This document shows positions 1-8,363 of a stretch of DNA of 64,000 nt, one piece after another (within the stretch, counting starts at the first letter, position 1; each line of letters opens with the position of its first letter). Under the pieces are notes generated by a model. That model worked only from the letters and a program-made list of their open reading frames with translations. It was not told the origin of the DNA and ran no database searches. The DNA lies in the NCBI RefSeq assembly GCF_904846615.1, contig NZ_CAJHBK010000001.1:2418001-2482000 (forward strand). Direction: 5' to 3'. The position numbers and the translations under genes were made by a program. The DNA comes from Psychrobacter sp. JCM 18902. Its GTDB lineage: Bacteria > Pseudomonadota > Gammaproteobacteria > Pseudomonadales > Moraxellaceae.

Positions 1-500
1 CTAGATTAAAAGAAGCAGCAGATACCGCGCAAAAAGAACAACAGAAAACTGAGCAAATAGCCGCTGAAAAGAATAATCTTGCTGATAAAACGACCGCTAT
101 GAACACCAATGATGCGAGTGATTCAGAATCGCTCAGTATTGATAACACGGTTGAGAAAAACCAAAATGTTGAAAAATCGGCTGCGACGCAATCTAGCTCT
201 GAGAACAAAACCATCAGTGAACATGCTAATGTCGCTAATGACAAGCATATCAATGACGACCACAGTATAAAAGCGGTCAACGACAAAGCCAGCGCCGCCA
301 TCAAACTGGCACTGAAAGATGCGAAACTAAGTACCACGCATCAAGAGATGATCCGTGAGCTGGAAATGCAAATTGATGACTATCTCAGTGAGCAAATGAT
401 GCTGATGTCTGAGAATTTAAAATCTTGGTTACGTGCTGAAGTGACTCAAAATCTAAGCGAAGATGAAGCAGTAACTGACAAAGAGTCTAAAAAAAGCTAA
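1..500 (+). CDS. C-terminal part of an uncharacterised Glu/Lys-rich, probably coiled-coil protein (5' truncated by window edge)
   Basis: The reading frame is open from base 3 to the stop at 498-500, so the ATG at 99 is probably internal and the true start lies outside the window. The visible part is rich in Glu, Lys, Gln, Asn and Ser with no hydrophobic stretch. The first residues (KEAADTAQKEQQ) look like charged helix or coiled coil. The middle is low-complexity and probably disordered. The last 60 residues form a predicted amphipathic helical block (HQEMIRELEMQIDDYLSEQM onward) ending in an acidic and Lys/Ser tail. I do not recognise the family. It could be a cytosolic scaffold or the tail of a longer protein. 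A strong terminator follows. Confidence 0.6.
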   Translation, partial: RLKEAADTAQKEQQKTEQIAAEKNNLADKTTAMNTNDASDSESLSIDNTVEKNQNVEKSAATQSSSENKTISEHANVANDKHINDDHSIKAVNDKASAAIKLALKDAKLSTTHQEMIRELEMQIDDYLSEQMMLMSENLKSWLRAEVTQNLSEDEAVTDKESKKS

Positions 501-561
501 ACGCTGCGTCCTACGCATCACCTTTTAGCAATAAATCCTTAGTAACAAATTCCTAGTACTA

Positions 562-594
562 AAAAACCCCCGTAAACTTTACGGGGGGTTTTTC
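562..594. terminator. Bidirectional intrinsic terminator
   Basis: A perfect GC-rich stem (ACCCCCGTAAA paired with TTTACGGGGGT) is flanked by A-runs on the left and T-runs on the right. It lies between the plus-strand partial gene and the minus-strand peptidase and can serve both. Confidence 0.85.
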
Positions 595-624
595 ATTTTA
601 GCTTCGTCGATATGAGCGTTTACT

Positions 625-2442
625 TTAGATAGCCTTAGTACGCTCAGTCAGCCAGTCAAGTGCCGCACCTTCAACGCGGTCTTTTAGCTCTGCATAGACT
701 TGGCTATGATAATTATTCAACCAATCAATTTCGATTTGAGTCAATAATGATGACTCAATTAAACGAGTATCAATTGGGCAATAAGTGACGGTCTCAAAAT
801 TAAGAAAATCGCCAAATTCCGTCTCTACTGGTTGAGCAACGCGTTTATTAACCATCAAGTTTTCAATACGAATACCGTATTTGCCTTCACGGTATAGACC
901 TGGCTCATTACTTGAGATCATGCCCTCTTTCATAGCGCGCTCTTTCGGTATGCTAGCGCTATAAGCAATCACTTGTGGACCTTCATGGACGTTCAAGAAA
1001 TAACCAACGCCATGACCAGTACCGTGACCATAATCCATCTGTGCCTGCCATAATGGTGCACGGCATATCGCATCGATGAGTGGTGAAGCGATACCATCAG
1101 GGAAATGCGCTTTGGCCAAGGCAATATGGGCTTTGAGTACGGTGGTAAAGTCACGTTTGTGTTCGCTGCTTACCTGTCCAATACCGACCACACGGGTGAT
1201 GTCTGTGGTGCCGTTTTGATATTGAGCGCCTGAATCAATCAGTAACAATCCGCCTTCACCTTCATTGACATCTAAGTAGCTAAATTTTTCTGGTGTTGCG
1301 CGATAATGTGGCAGCGCACCATTTTCATTAAAGCCTGCGATAGTCGGGAAACTGGGCGATACATAATGTGGCTGCTGACTGCGCACTGCGATGAGCATAC
1401 TATCAACGTCCAGCTCGCTTAAACGCTCACCATCTGCTAAACGCTGCTCGAATGCGGCAAAAAACTCACTTAATGCCGCGCCATCTTGACGCATGGCTTC
1501 ACGCACATGGTCGATATCAGCGTCAGATTTAACCGATTTTAATAAAGTACTTGGCGCCATTTGCTCAATAAAACCTATGCCATCGCCCATTTTAGATAAC
1601 GTACCCACTGCCACTTTACTTGGGTCTAATAGCAATAAGTCATCAGCAGTCAATGTGCCCAACGCATCTTGCACAGCATCATAATCAGCAAGGGTGATAC
1701 CGCTGTCTTTTAAGATTTGTGCTATCTCGCTACTGACTTTATTATTATCGATAAACAATGTCGCGTCATTTTCGCTAATGAGCATATGTGCCAAAAACAC
1801 AGGGTTATAATCAACATCGGCGCCGCGTAAATTGGTCAACCAAGCAATATCGTCTAAGCTTGAAAGCAAGTGATGGGTTGCGCCTGCCTCAGCCATACCT
1901 GCGCGTACAGCGGCAAGTTTTGAGGTAGCAGACTGCGCGACAAACTGCGCATCGTGTTGATATAGACTGGCGGTTGGTAGCGCTGGACGATCGCTCCATA
2001 TTTCTGTCAATACGTCACGCTCAGTGATTAAGGTAATGTCATTGGCATCAAAGGCATTCAACAATCTATCTTGCTCAGAGATAGACAATACATTGCCGTC
2101 GACTGCCACGCTATCACCCTCAGCCAAGTGCTCGGCGAGCCAATCAATATGGTTTGGCTGACCCGGTGCAAGCTTCTCTAAGCTAATACCGGTACCTTCT
2201 AATTGGTCAGCGGCATGTACCCAATAGCGGCTGTCCGTCCATAATCCAGCAAAATCAGCGGTAACAACGAGCGTACCGACTGAGCCTGTGAATCCTGATA
2301 ACCATAAGCGCGCTTGCCAATATTCTGGCAAATACTCAGATAAATGCGGATCAGCAGACGGTACGATAATCGCGGTCAGATCTTGTGCTACCAACGCCTG
2401 ACGTAGGCTGTCGATACGATCGTGGATGCTTTGTTTATTCAT
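625..2442 (-). CDS. Xaa-Pro aminopeptidase, M24B family (aminopeptidase P, long form)
   Basis: Probable cytosolic metallopeptidase releasing N-terminal residues that precede proline. At 605 aa it matches the long three-domain form typified by eukaryotic XPNPEP1 rather than the approximately 440-aa E. coli PepP. Two N-terminal creatinase-like domains (about 1-300) precede the pita-bread catalytic domain. The dinuclear metal ligands are all visible: D403 in LIDSGAQY, D414 in GTTDITR, H477 in HGTGHGVG, E513 in SNEPGLY and E527 in IRIEN. H473 and H486 match the accessory catalytic histidines. The ATG is preceded by AAGGA at good spacing. It is monocistronic, with a terminator just downstream. Confidence 0.92.
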   Translation of the reverse strand: MNKQSIHDRIDSLRQALVAQDLTAIIVPSADPHLSEYLPEYWQARLWLSGFTGSVGTLVVTADFAGLWTDSRYWVHAADQLEGTGISLEKLAPGQPNHIDWLAEHLAEGDSVAVDGNVLSISEQDRLLNAFDANDITLITERDVLTEIWSDRPALPTASLYQHDAQFVAQSATSKLAAVRAGMAEAGATHHLLSSLDDIAWLTNLRGADVDYNPVFLAHMLISENDATLFIDNNKVSSEIAQILKDSGITLADYDAVQDALGTLTADDLLLLDPSKVAVGTLSKMGDGIGFIEQMAPSTLLKSVKSDADIDHVREAMRQDGAALSEFFAAFEQRLADGERLSELDVDSMLIAVRSQQPHYVSPSFPTIAGFNENGALPHYRATPEKFSYLDVNEGEGGLLLIDSGAQYQNGTTDITRVVGIGQVSSEHKRDFTTVLKAHIALAKAHFPDGIASPLIDAICRAPLWQAQMDYGHGTGHGVGYFLNVHEGPQVIAYSASIPKERAMKEGMISSNEPGLYREGKYGIRIENLMVNKRVAQPVETEFGDFLNFETVTYCPIDTRLIESSLLTQIEIDWLNNYHSQVYAELKDRVEGAALDWLTERTKAI

Positions 2443-2839
2443 AAAAGGTGTCCTTATTGATTTTAAAAAATAAGATTTGGAAAAATCATATTGTGAGGCG
2501 ACTATGTATAGTCGTCTTATTTGAGCGAGTGAACTGTTTTAAGCGTTAGTTATTCATCATTCATTGAATGCTCAGCATTTAAGCCTGTGTAAGCAGCTCA
2601 ATGTCTTAAAAATTAAAATGTTGTCAATGACCAGATAGATAAGGCTAGCTATTTTTAGGAGCATTACAGCAGAGCATTATTAGATGTTTGGGCGGAAAGC
2701 GGACTTTCAATAGCGTGGGGGCAATAACTTACTAAGTGTCACCATAAAACGTGCTACCGATCATGGTAACACGTCTCGCCATCTAACATTTTTGCTGGTA
2801 TTGCTATTAATCCTAAATCACGTTAACCGTGTGTCTGAA
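2443..2839. other. Intergenic region between peptidase and POT transporter genes
   Basis: 397 bp, AT-rich and with no convincing ORF. It holds the presumed promoter of the minus-strand peptidase (near 2450-2600, no clear consensus picked) and, near 2749-2774, an inverted repeat that may end the transporter transcript. Confidence 0.5.
2746..2774 (-). terminator. Weak hairpin downstream of POT transporter gene
   Basis: Imperfect palindrome ACGTG-C-TACC-GATCAT-GGTA-A-CACGT. Read on the minus strand it is followed by only TTTTA, so it is a weak terminator candidate for the gene ending at 2840. Confidence 0.35.
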
Positions 2840-4402
2840 TTAGCTCAGCTTATCTGCACGCTCGCTTTTTTGCAGCATATTATTGATCGGTTTGGCTAAT
2901 GCCAATAAGACAACGGCTGTGACCACCAAAAAGATCGTCATCATCGTAAATAAGCCCGGCAACCCTTCGATCTTATCTGCTGATACTTGACCACCAAAGA
3001 ACGCAGCAACCAAATTACCTAAAGCGAGAGAAGCAAAGAAAAGCCCCATCATCTGACCTTGCATACCTTTTGGCGCAAGCTTAGTCATTGCAGACAGACC
3101 AACAGGACTGAGCGCCAACTCACCAAGGGTCAGCAATAATAAACTACCCACTAGCCATAAAGGTGAAGCCAATCCACCATCGCTAGTCAAAATGCTTTTT
3201 GAGGCAAATATCATCAAAGCAAAGCCTGCGGCGGCAAACAACATACCAAGCGCAAACTTTACCATACTATTTGGCTCAAGGCCTCGATTGGCAAGCTTGA
3301 CCCAAACAATGCTGATGATCGGTGCTAATATTAAAATAAATAAGGGATTAAGCGATTGGAACCAAATACTAGGCACTTCAAAGCCTAAAACATTCAGGTC
3401 TGTATAGCGATCAGCGAACAGGTTAAAAGACGTTGGCTGCTGCTCAAAGCTTGACCAAAATAGCGTCGAGCCGATGATTAAGATAAAACAAATTAACAAA
3501 CGCAGCTTGTCAGTTTTGTCCAATCGCGGTGAAATAAACATGATAGCAAAGTATAATATGACGACTGCCGCAATGAGGTAAGTCATATACTGAGCAACCA
3601 TTTCAGGGTTAAATGGCATAATACCAGTCGACACTAAGACAGTAATGGCAGCAAGTAGCGCAAGAAACCCGCCAACCCAGCGACCTACATTTTTGAAACG
3701 TCCAGTCGTTTGTTCCCATTCAGGCGTAATGTTTTTGGCACGAGCATAACGATTTAAGGTTTTTTTAGCTGAAAAACGATAAATCAATAGTGAAGCTAAC
3801 ATGCCAAGACCACCGACACCAAAGCCTACATGCCACATACCTTTTTCTTTAAATACGCCAACGATAAGGGCAGCCAGTAGCGCACCGATATTGATACCCA
3901 TATAAAATAGAGTAAAACCACTATCACGGCGTGCATCGCCTTTGGGGTACAACGTTCCGACCATCACGGAGATACAGGTTTTAAATAAGCCTGAACCGAG
4001 AACGATACACATCAAACCCACAAAAAACAGCGTCATCCCAAACATAGCGGATAGTGCGATACACAAATGACCAAGGGCGATAATAATACTACCCCACCAC
4101 AGTGCACGCTCTTGACCGAGCCAATTATCAGCCAACCAGCCACCCGGTACTGCCGCTAAATATAACGAACCAGCAAAAATACCATAGATAGCAGAAGCTG
4201 TGACCTCATCGAAACCAAAACCGCCACTACCGACGGTCGCTACCATAAATAATACTAATAGTGGACGGATACTATAATAAGAGAATCGCTCCCACATTTC
4301 TGTGAAAAACAATGGACGTAGCGGCTTAGGGTGCCCCATAAATCCATTATCTAGTGCTGCCAATTCAGCAGCACTAACCTCTGACTTTGATTCTGTACTC
4401 AT
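2840..4402 (-). CDS. Proton-dependent oligopeptide transporter, POT/PTR family
   Basis: Inner-membrane MFS carrier importing di- and tripeptides with protons. The 520-aa protein has about 14 hydrophobic segments, as usual for bacterial POTs. The family signature ExxERFSYY (EMWERFSYYSIRPLL) lies in TM1 at about residues 35-50, and the second PTR motif region (FTLFYMGINIGALL) is near 165-180. The ATG follows AAAGGA at suitable distance. The gene stands alone, flanked by its own weak terminator and by an upstream spacer with a candidate promoter. Which Dtp paralogue it corresponds to cannot be decided by eye. Having it near an aminopeptidase P fits peptide scavenging, but the two genes are not an operon. 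Confidence 0.9.
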   Translation of the reverse strand: MSTESKSEVSAAELAALDNGFMGHPKPLRPLFFTEMWERFSYYSIRPLLVLFMVATVGSGGFGFDEVTASAIYGIFAGSLYLAAVPGGWLADNWLGQERALWWGSIIIALGHLCIALSAMFGMTLFFVGLMCIVLGSGLFKTCISVMVGTLYPKGDARRDSGFTLFYMGINIGALLAALIVGVFKEKGMWHVGFGVGGLGMLASLLIYRFSAKKTLNRYARAKNITPEWEQTTGRFKNVGRWVGGFLALLAAITVLVSTGIMPFNPEMVAQYMTYLIAAVVILYFAIMFISPRLDKTDKLRLLICFILIIGSTLFWSSFEQQPTSFNLFADRYTDLNVLGFEVPSIWFQSLNPLFILILAPIISIVWVKLANRGLEPNSMVKFALGMLFAAAGFALMIFASKSILTSDGGLASPLWLVGSLLLLTLGELALSPVGLSAMTKLAPKGMQGQMMGLFFASLALGNLVAAFFGGQVSADKIEGLPGLFTMMTIFLVVTAVVLLALAKPINNMLQKSERADKLS

Positions 4403-4492
4403 AACTTTATTCCTTTAAAGACCACTGTATTAACGACCAAATATATAATTATCCCGACAAGCGGTCATATAGGCGCATCATTGTTTCACTTG

Positions 4493-4523
4493 GATATAAT
4501 CAAGTAAAGAAATAATTGGTCAA
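4493..4523 (-). promoter_or_regulatory. Candidate sigma-70 promoter of the POT gene
   Basis: Read on the minus strand: -35 TTGACC (4518-4523) and -10 GATTAT (4496-4501, spacer 16) or TATATC (4493-4498, spacer 19). It would give a leader of roughly 85 nt before the ATG at 4402. Confidence 0.35.
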
Positions 4524-4544
4524 TAATTACACAAATACCCACAA

Positions 4545-4580
4545 AAAAGCCCGCTATCATTGGCTGAAAGCGGGCTTTTA
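4545..4580 (-). terminator. Intrinsic terminator for the acidic membrane protein gene
   Basis: Stem AAAGCCCGCT/AGCGGGCTTT with a 12-nt loop and T-runs on both sides. In the minus direction it lies about 180 nt beyond the stop at 4757. The 4403-4756 spacer otherwise holds the POT promoter candidate and a tandem repeat. Confidence 0.8.
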
Positions 4581-4648
4581 TTTTTAGCATCAATGGCAGT
4601 GATGACGATGCTGTTGTGCTTATGGTATTACAATAATATTGCCATAAT

Positions 4649-4711
4649 ACTTAGGTTTTAAGCAAAAACACTTAGGCTTTAAGCGAAAATACTTGGACTT
4701 TAAGCGAAGCG
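4649..4711. repeat. Three tandem copies of a 21-bp repeat
   Basis: Units at 4649-4669, 4670-4690 and 4691-4711 follow ACTTAGGCTTTAAGCGAAAAT with a few changes per copy. They sit 46 bp beyond the stop codon of the minus-strand acidic protein gene, inside its predicted 3' untranslated region. Confidence 0.8.
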
Positions 4712-4756
4712 GTTTGTCGAGCCATACTTTAAAAAGGTAGCATCGACTTACGTATA

Positions 4757-5194
4757 TTACTGTGCGGCTACCGCTTCATCAGTGGTATCACCCGCTTCCA
4801 AATCACCGTCTGCTTGCTCAGCCGTTAGATCAGCATCTGCAACCGCAGTTTGACTAACTGTACCAGAAGCAGTTGCAGTACCAGCTTCTGCAGTAACCAC
4901 AGCGCTATCAGTATCGGTCGCTGGGGTAACGCTTGCATTTGCAGCAGTATCAGTCGCTGTAGCATCCGCGGCTACAGGTGCTGTTTCAGCTGGCGCAGTG
5001 TCTTCAGCAGCAATCGCTTCTGCTTCATCAGCCGCCGCTGAGGTTTCGGTTGTCTCAGCAGTAATGTGCTCGCCTGCTGGACGCAAAAATCCAGAAATAC
5101 CAATAAGTAAGACGATACCTAAAAATAAGGCAACACCGCCTAAAGCAAATAAGAACTCTTTCTTAGGGTTGTTTTCGACAATATGTTCTGACAT
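4757..5194 (-). CDS. Small membrane-anchored protein with acidic Ala/Thr-rich low-complexity tail
   Basis: 145 aa of unknown function. Residues 1-12 are polar, and 13-35 (EFLFALGGVALFLGIVLLIG) form one transmembrane segment. The remaining 105 residues are Ala, Thr, Glu, Asp and Val with almost no basic or aromatic residues, so they are strongly acidic and probably disordered. The single anchor lacks a lipobox or AxA site, so it probably stays in the inner membrane. The ATG follows AAGGT. The gene is monocistronic with its own terminator. The N-terminus resembles the membrane anchor seen in front of cytochrome c5-like proteins, but no CxxCH haem motif is present, so it may be a relic or an unrelated anchor. 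Confidence 0.65.
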   Translation of the reverse strand: MSEHIVENNPKKEFLFALGGVALFLGIVLLIGISGFLRPAGEHITAETTETSAAADEAEAIAAEDTAPAETAPVAADATATDTAANASVTPATDTDSAVVTAEAGTATASGTVSQTAVADADLTAEQADGDLEAGDTTDEAVAAQ

Positions 5195-5374
5195 ACCTTA
5201 TCCACCTTGCACAAAATATTTAAAATATTGGTCTATTATATCGCAATTCGTACCGATTTGTTAAAACCCTTAAGTATTTAAAGGATTTATTATCAACAAA
5301 CTTTGCCACTCGCTTTTGTGGTTAATTCTCATAACCCATTCTAGCGATTCATTATCACTGGTAATAATAGCCAG

Positions 5375-6958
5375 TTATTTTAGCGACTTACCCAAACGCG
5401 GTTGTGGCATCCCACGCTTACCAAAGTAGCTCAAGACAAGTAACAGCGTAATGATAAAGAGAATCGGATAATTACCGAAGCTCATAAAAGGTGTATTACC
5501 AACCCGCGCCTGAACATCACCACGCAATACGGTGCGCTCAAACTGCGGTGCACGCTCGACGATACGACCTTTATGATCGATGATAGCGGTCACGCCCGTA
5601 TTGGTCGCGCGCATAAACCAACGCCCATTCTCTAGCGCGCGCATCTGCACCATTTGCAGATGTTGCAATGGACCTGCCGACGTACCAAACCAAGCATCGT
5701 TTGAGATGGTCAATAAGAAGTCCGTGCCAATCGCGTTTTTACGAGTGGTATCAGGGTAAGCCACTTCATAACAGACTGCTGAGCCCAAATTATGACCACG
5801 TACACGCAGCGGTGATTGGTTGTCACTACCACGACTATAGCTCATGATTTCTTGGCTACCAGCAAGATTTGGCAAGATATCTAACATGCCTTCGAAGGGA
5901 ATATATTCACCAAATGGTACCAGACGCTGCTTTTTATACATCCCCTCAGCATCACTACCTAGCGCAACCACGCTATTATAAAATGGCGGATATTTATCCG
6001 TTTTTGGGTCAAAGTTTTCTAAATCTCGATAAGGAATACCTGTTACCCATGTGGTATCTGTTTCTTTGGCCATTTTAACCATTTCACTGATAAAGCCAAT
6101 CGCTTCATCTTGAAACATAGGAATCGAGGATTCTGGCCATAAGACGATATCGCGATCCCACTCGGTACTTGTCAGAGTTGCATAAATTTTCAAGGTTTCT
6201 ATTTGATATTCGGTGAGCCATTTTAAATCTTGTGGAATATTACCTTGGATTAAGGACACGGACAAATCAGGCGTGCCTTTTGGTTTCGTCCATTGCGGAT
6301 TAATCAACCATAACGCGCTGCTAATTACCAACAATGCTATCGACGGAATCATATAGCCGCCACGGCGACGCAATAACTCAACCAAACTGGCTGCTAATAA
6401 TACCGCAACGAAGGAGACAGCAAAGACGCCAGCGACTGGTGCTAATGACGATAACCAATACTGCTCCGTAAAGGCATAACCGACAAACAACCACGGAAAT
6501 CCAGTGAACAGCCACGTTTTCAGCCACTCTTGGAGTATCCATAGCGCCGCAAACGACAACGGCTGACGACCGACCATACGGTTGAAAACCAACGCCAAAA
6601 AGCCATGGAATAACCCCATGCCCAGACCCATCAGCGCAATCATAATCAGCGCAAGCCATGCTGGCGTATCCCCATAAACATGAATAGAGGTGTATAACCA
6701 AAATGCGCCAACGCACCAAAGTCCCGTACCGTAAGCCTGACCGATAAGAAACGCACGCTTGCCACTCATATCAGGCATCAATAAGGCATATAAAATAGCA
6801 GGCGACACTAGCGCCAGTGGCCAAATACCATAAGGCGCCAGTGCAAATATAAACACCGCACCTGCCAATAACGCAATCAATACCGTTAGCGCTATAGGCA
6901 AACCCTTGGGCTTATCAGGGTTCAGGCGTTTTTGTAAATCAACAGTAGACAGGCGCAT
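5375..6958 (-). CDS. lnt: Apolipoprotein N-acyltransferase
   Basis: Catalyses the last step of lipoprotein maturation, adding a third acyl chain to the N-terminal cysteine of apolipoproteins in the inner membrane. 527 aa. About seven N-terminal membrane segments (30-215) are followed by a periplasmic nitrilase domain (about 225-490) and a C-terminal membrane helix. The Glu-Lys-Cys triad is visible: E276 in LWPESSIP, K343 in YKKQRLVPFGEY and C396 in SAVCYEVAYPD. It lies downstream of corC on the same strand, the classic corC-lnt order, but is separated by 244 bp with a terminator-like hairpin. Lgt, the first enzyme of the pathway, is encoded at 55.3 kb. Confidence 0.96.
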   Translation of the reverse strand: MRLSTVDLQKRLNPDKPKGLPIALTVLIALLAGAVFIFALAPYGIWPLALVSPAILYALLMPDMSGKRAFLIGQAYGTGLWCVGAFWLYTSIHVYGDTPAWLALIMIALMGLGMGLFHGFLALVFNRMVGRQPLSFAALWILQEWLKTWLFTGFPWLFVGYAFTEQYWLSSLAPVAGVFAVSFVAVLLAASLVELLRRRGGYMIPSIALLVISSALWLINPQWTKPKGTPDLSVSLIQGNIPQDLKWLTEYQIETLKIYATLTSTEWDRDIVLWPESSIPMFQDEAIGFISEMVKMAKETDTTWVTGIPYRDLENFDPKTDKYPPFYNSVVALGSDAEGMYKKQRLVPFGEYIPFEGMLDILPNLAGSQEIMSYSRGSDNQSPLRVRGHNLGSAVCYEVAYPDTTRKNAIGTDFLLTISNDAWFGTSAGPLQHLQMVQMRALENGRWFMRATNTGVTAIIDHKGRIVERAPQFERTVLRGDVQARVGNTPFMSFGNYPILFIITLLLVLSYFGKRGMPQPRLGKSLK

Positions 6959-7134
6959 AGCAGTTATCCAAAACCATATTTTTCAAAATTTTAAGCGTCA
7001 ACATTCAGATAAAAACCAAGCTGAAGCAGACCGTATTGTGTTTTGTACAGTATCTAAAAGTTAAACCCGCCCATGATACCAGTCTCAACCCATTAATAGG
7101 TAACATTGCGTAGCAAATACCCAATAGCAAACAC

Positions 7135-7165
7135 AAAAAAAACACGACCGCAATCGTGTTTTTTT
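7135..7165 (-). terminator. Terminator-like hairpin between corC and lnt
   Basis: Stem AAAAAACACGA / TCGTGTTTTTT with a 6-nt loop and A/T tracts on both sides. In the direction of transcription it follows corC and precedes lnt, so it may terminate or attenuate read-through into lnt. Confidence 0.65.
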
Positions 7166-7202
7166 GAGTATATCAAACAATGTTTAGGTCGCTATCGACA
7201 CA

Positions 7203-8102
7203 TCAATGACTGCCTATCAGTATTTGCTGATCAGGATTGATTTTGGTGAGCTCAAGATTTTGGATAAAACGCCCTTCAACATCAGTAATAGTGATTTTCC
7301 AATCATCTATCACCACGCTTTCACCTTCCAAATCACCCACATAACCAAGCGCCTGCATGACCAGACCACCCATGGTGTCGACATCCGTATCATCAAAATG
7401 ACTGCCAAGCTCATCGTTACAATCTTCAATCACGGTAGACGCTTGCACACGCCAGGTATTTGGTTTTTCAGGATCAGCGACGATGTTATTGATATCACTG
7501 TCTTCATCGAAGTCATCATGCTCATCGACGATGTCACCCACAATCTCTTCAAGCAAGTCTTCCATGGTAACGACACCGCCAAAGTTGCCGAATTCATCGA
7601 CGACAATCGCCATATGTACTTGAGTACGCTGCAATGAGCGTAACAAGGTATCAGAACGTGCCGTCTCACTAATATATAGCGGCTGACGTACCAGATCTCT
7701 CAAACGTTTGCTATCGATTTTATCTTCTTGATCGCGCACCATATGCACAAGAATAGGAATCAAATCTTTTGCCAATAAAATGCCAATGACGGCATCATCA
7801 TCTTGACTGTCAAAGACAGGATAACGCGAATGGGTGGTCTCAAGGATGATATCCATCACCTCAGCGAGACTGGTGCTTTCGTGCAGCCCAACCACTTGCG
7901 GACGCGGAGTCATGATTTCGCGCACTTGTGTCGCAGGCAGATCCAGCACGCCTTCTAACATATCGACGGTATCAGGCTCTAAGAACTGGCGCGAGTCTTG
8001 TACCAGACGAATCAATTCGTCACGGGTTTCGGGGGCGGTCGATAGCCAGCGTTTTAAGCCGCGCATCGACCAACTACTCGGGCTGGGAGTGTCGTCAGAC
8101 AT
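7203..8102 (-). CDS. corC: CorC/HlyC-family CBS-domain protein (Mg2+/Co2+ efflux-associated)
   Basis: 299 aa, cytosolic (no membrane DUF21 domain, unlike the longer CorB/YfjD form). Residues about 60-125 and 128-185 are paired CBS domains (IMTPRPQVVGL, then TQVHMAIVVDEFGNFGGVVT with the typical DEFG turn). The C-terminal CorC_HlyC/transporter-associated domain spans about 205-290 (TMGGLVMQALGYV). It corresponds to E. coli YbeX, linked to magnesium homeostasis and ribosome assembly. The ATG is at 8102 with a modest AGGTT upstream. It is divergent from the DUF4105 gene across 261 bp. Confidence 0.92.
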   Translation of the reverse strand: MSDDTPSPSSWSMRGLKRWLSTAPETRDELIRLVQDSRQFLEPDTVDMLEGVLDLPATQVREIMTPRPQVVGLHESTSLAEVMDIILETTHSRYPVFDSQDDDAVIGILLAKDLIPILVHMVRDQEDKIDSKRLRDLVRQPLYISETARSDTLLRSLQRTQVHMAIVVDEFGNFGGVVTMEDLLEEIVGDIVDEHDDFDEDSDINNIVADPEKPNTWRVQASTVIEDCNDELGSHFDDTDVDTMGGLVMQALGYVGDLEGESVVIDDWKITITDVEGRFIQNLELTKINPDQQILIGSH

Positions 8103-8363
8103 GGTGATGTGATTTAACCTCTTTAGTTAATAACAATTAAAATAATACGTAAAAACAATAATACGTAATAACAGACGTAGATGGGGATGAATACAGCAAA
8201 TAAAACAGATCTTTGATTATTAAATTATAAATGGAGCAGATCAAAGTAGCTTCACTTTAGCGCAAGGCTCACCGACATTCAACGATAAATTCACTCAAAT
8301 TGTATTGTCAGTACGTTATAAACTTTGCTATGGTCAAAGCCTTCATACACCAAAGCACACCCT

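Noticed and set aside
6378..6719. Long open frame inside lnt, other frame
   Set aside because: Shadow of lnt; no ribosome site and lnt is complete with its catalytic triad.
7206..7637. 143-codon plus-strand frame opposite corC
   Set aside because: Antisense shadow of a well-supported CBS-domain gene.
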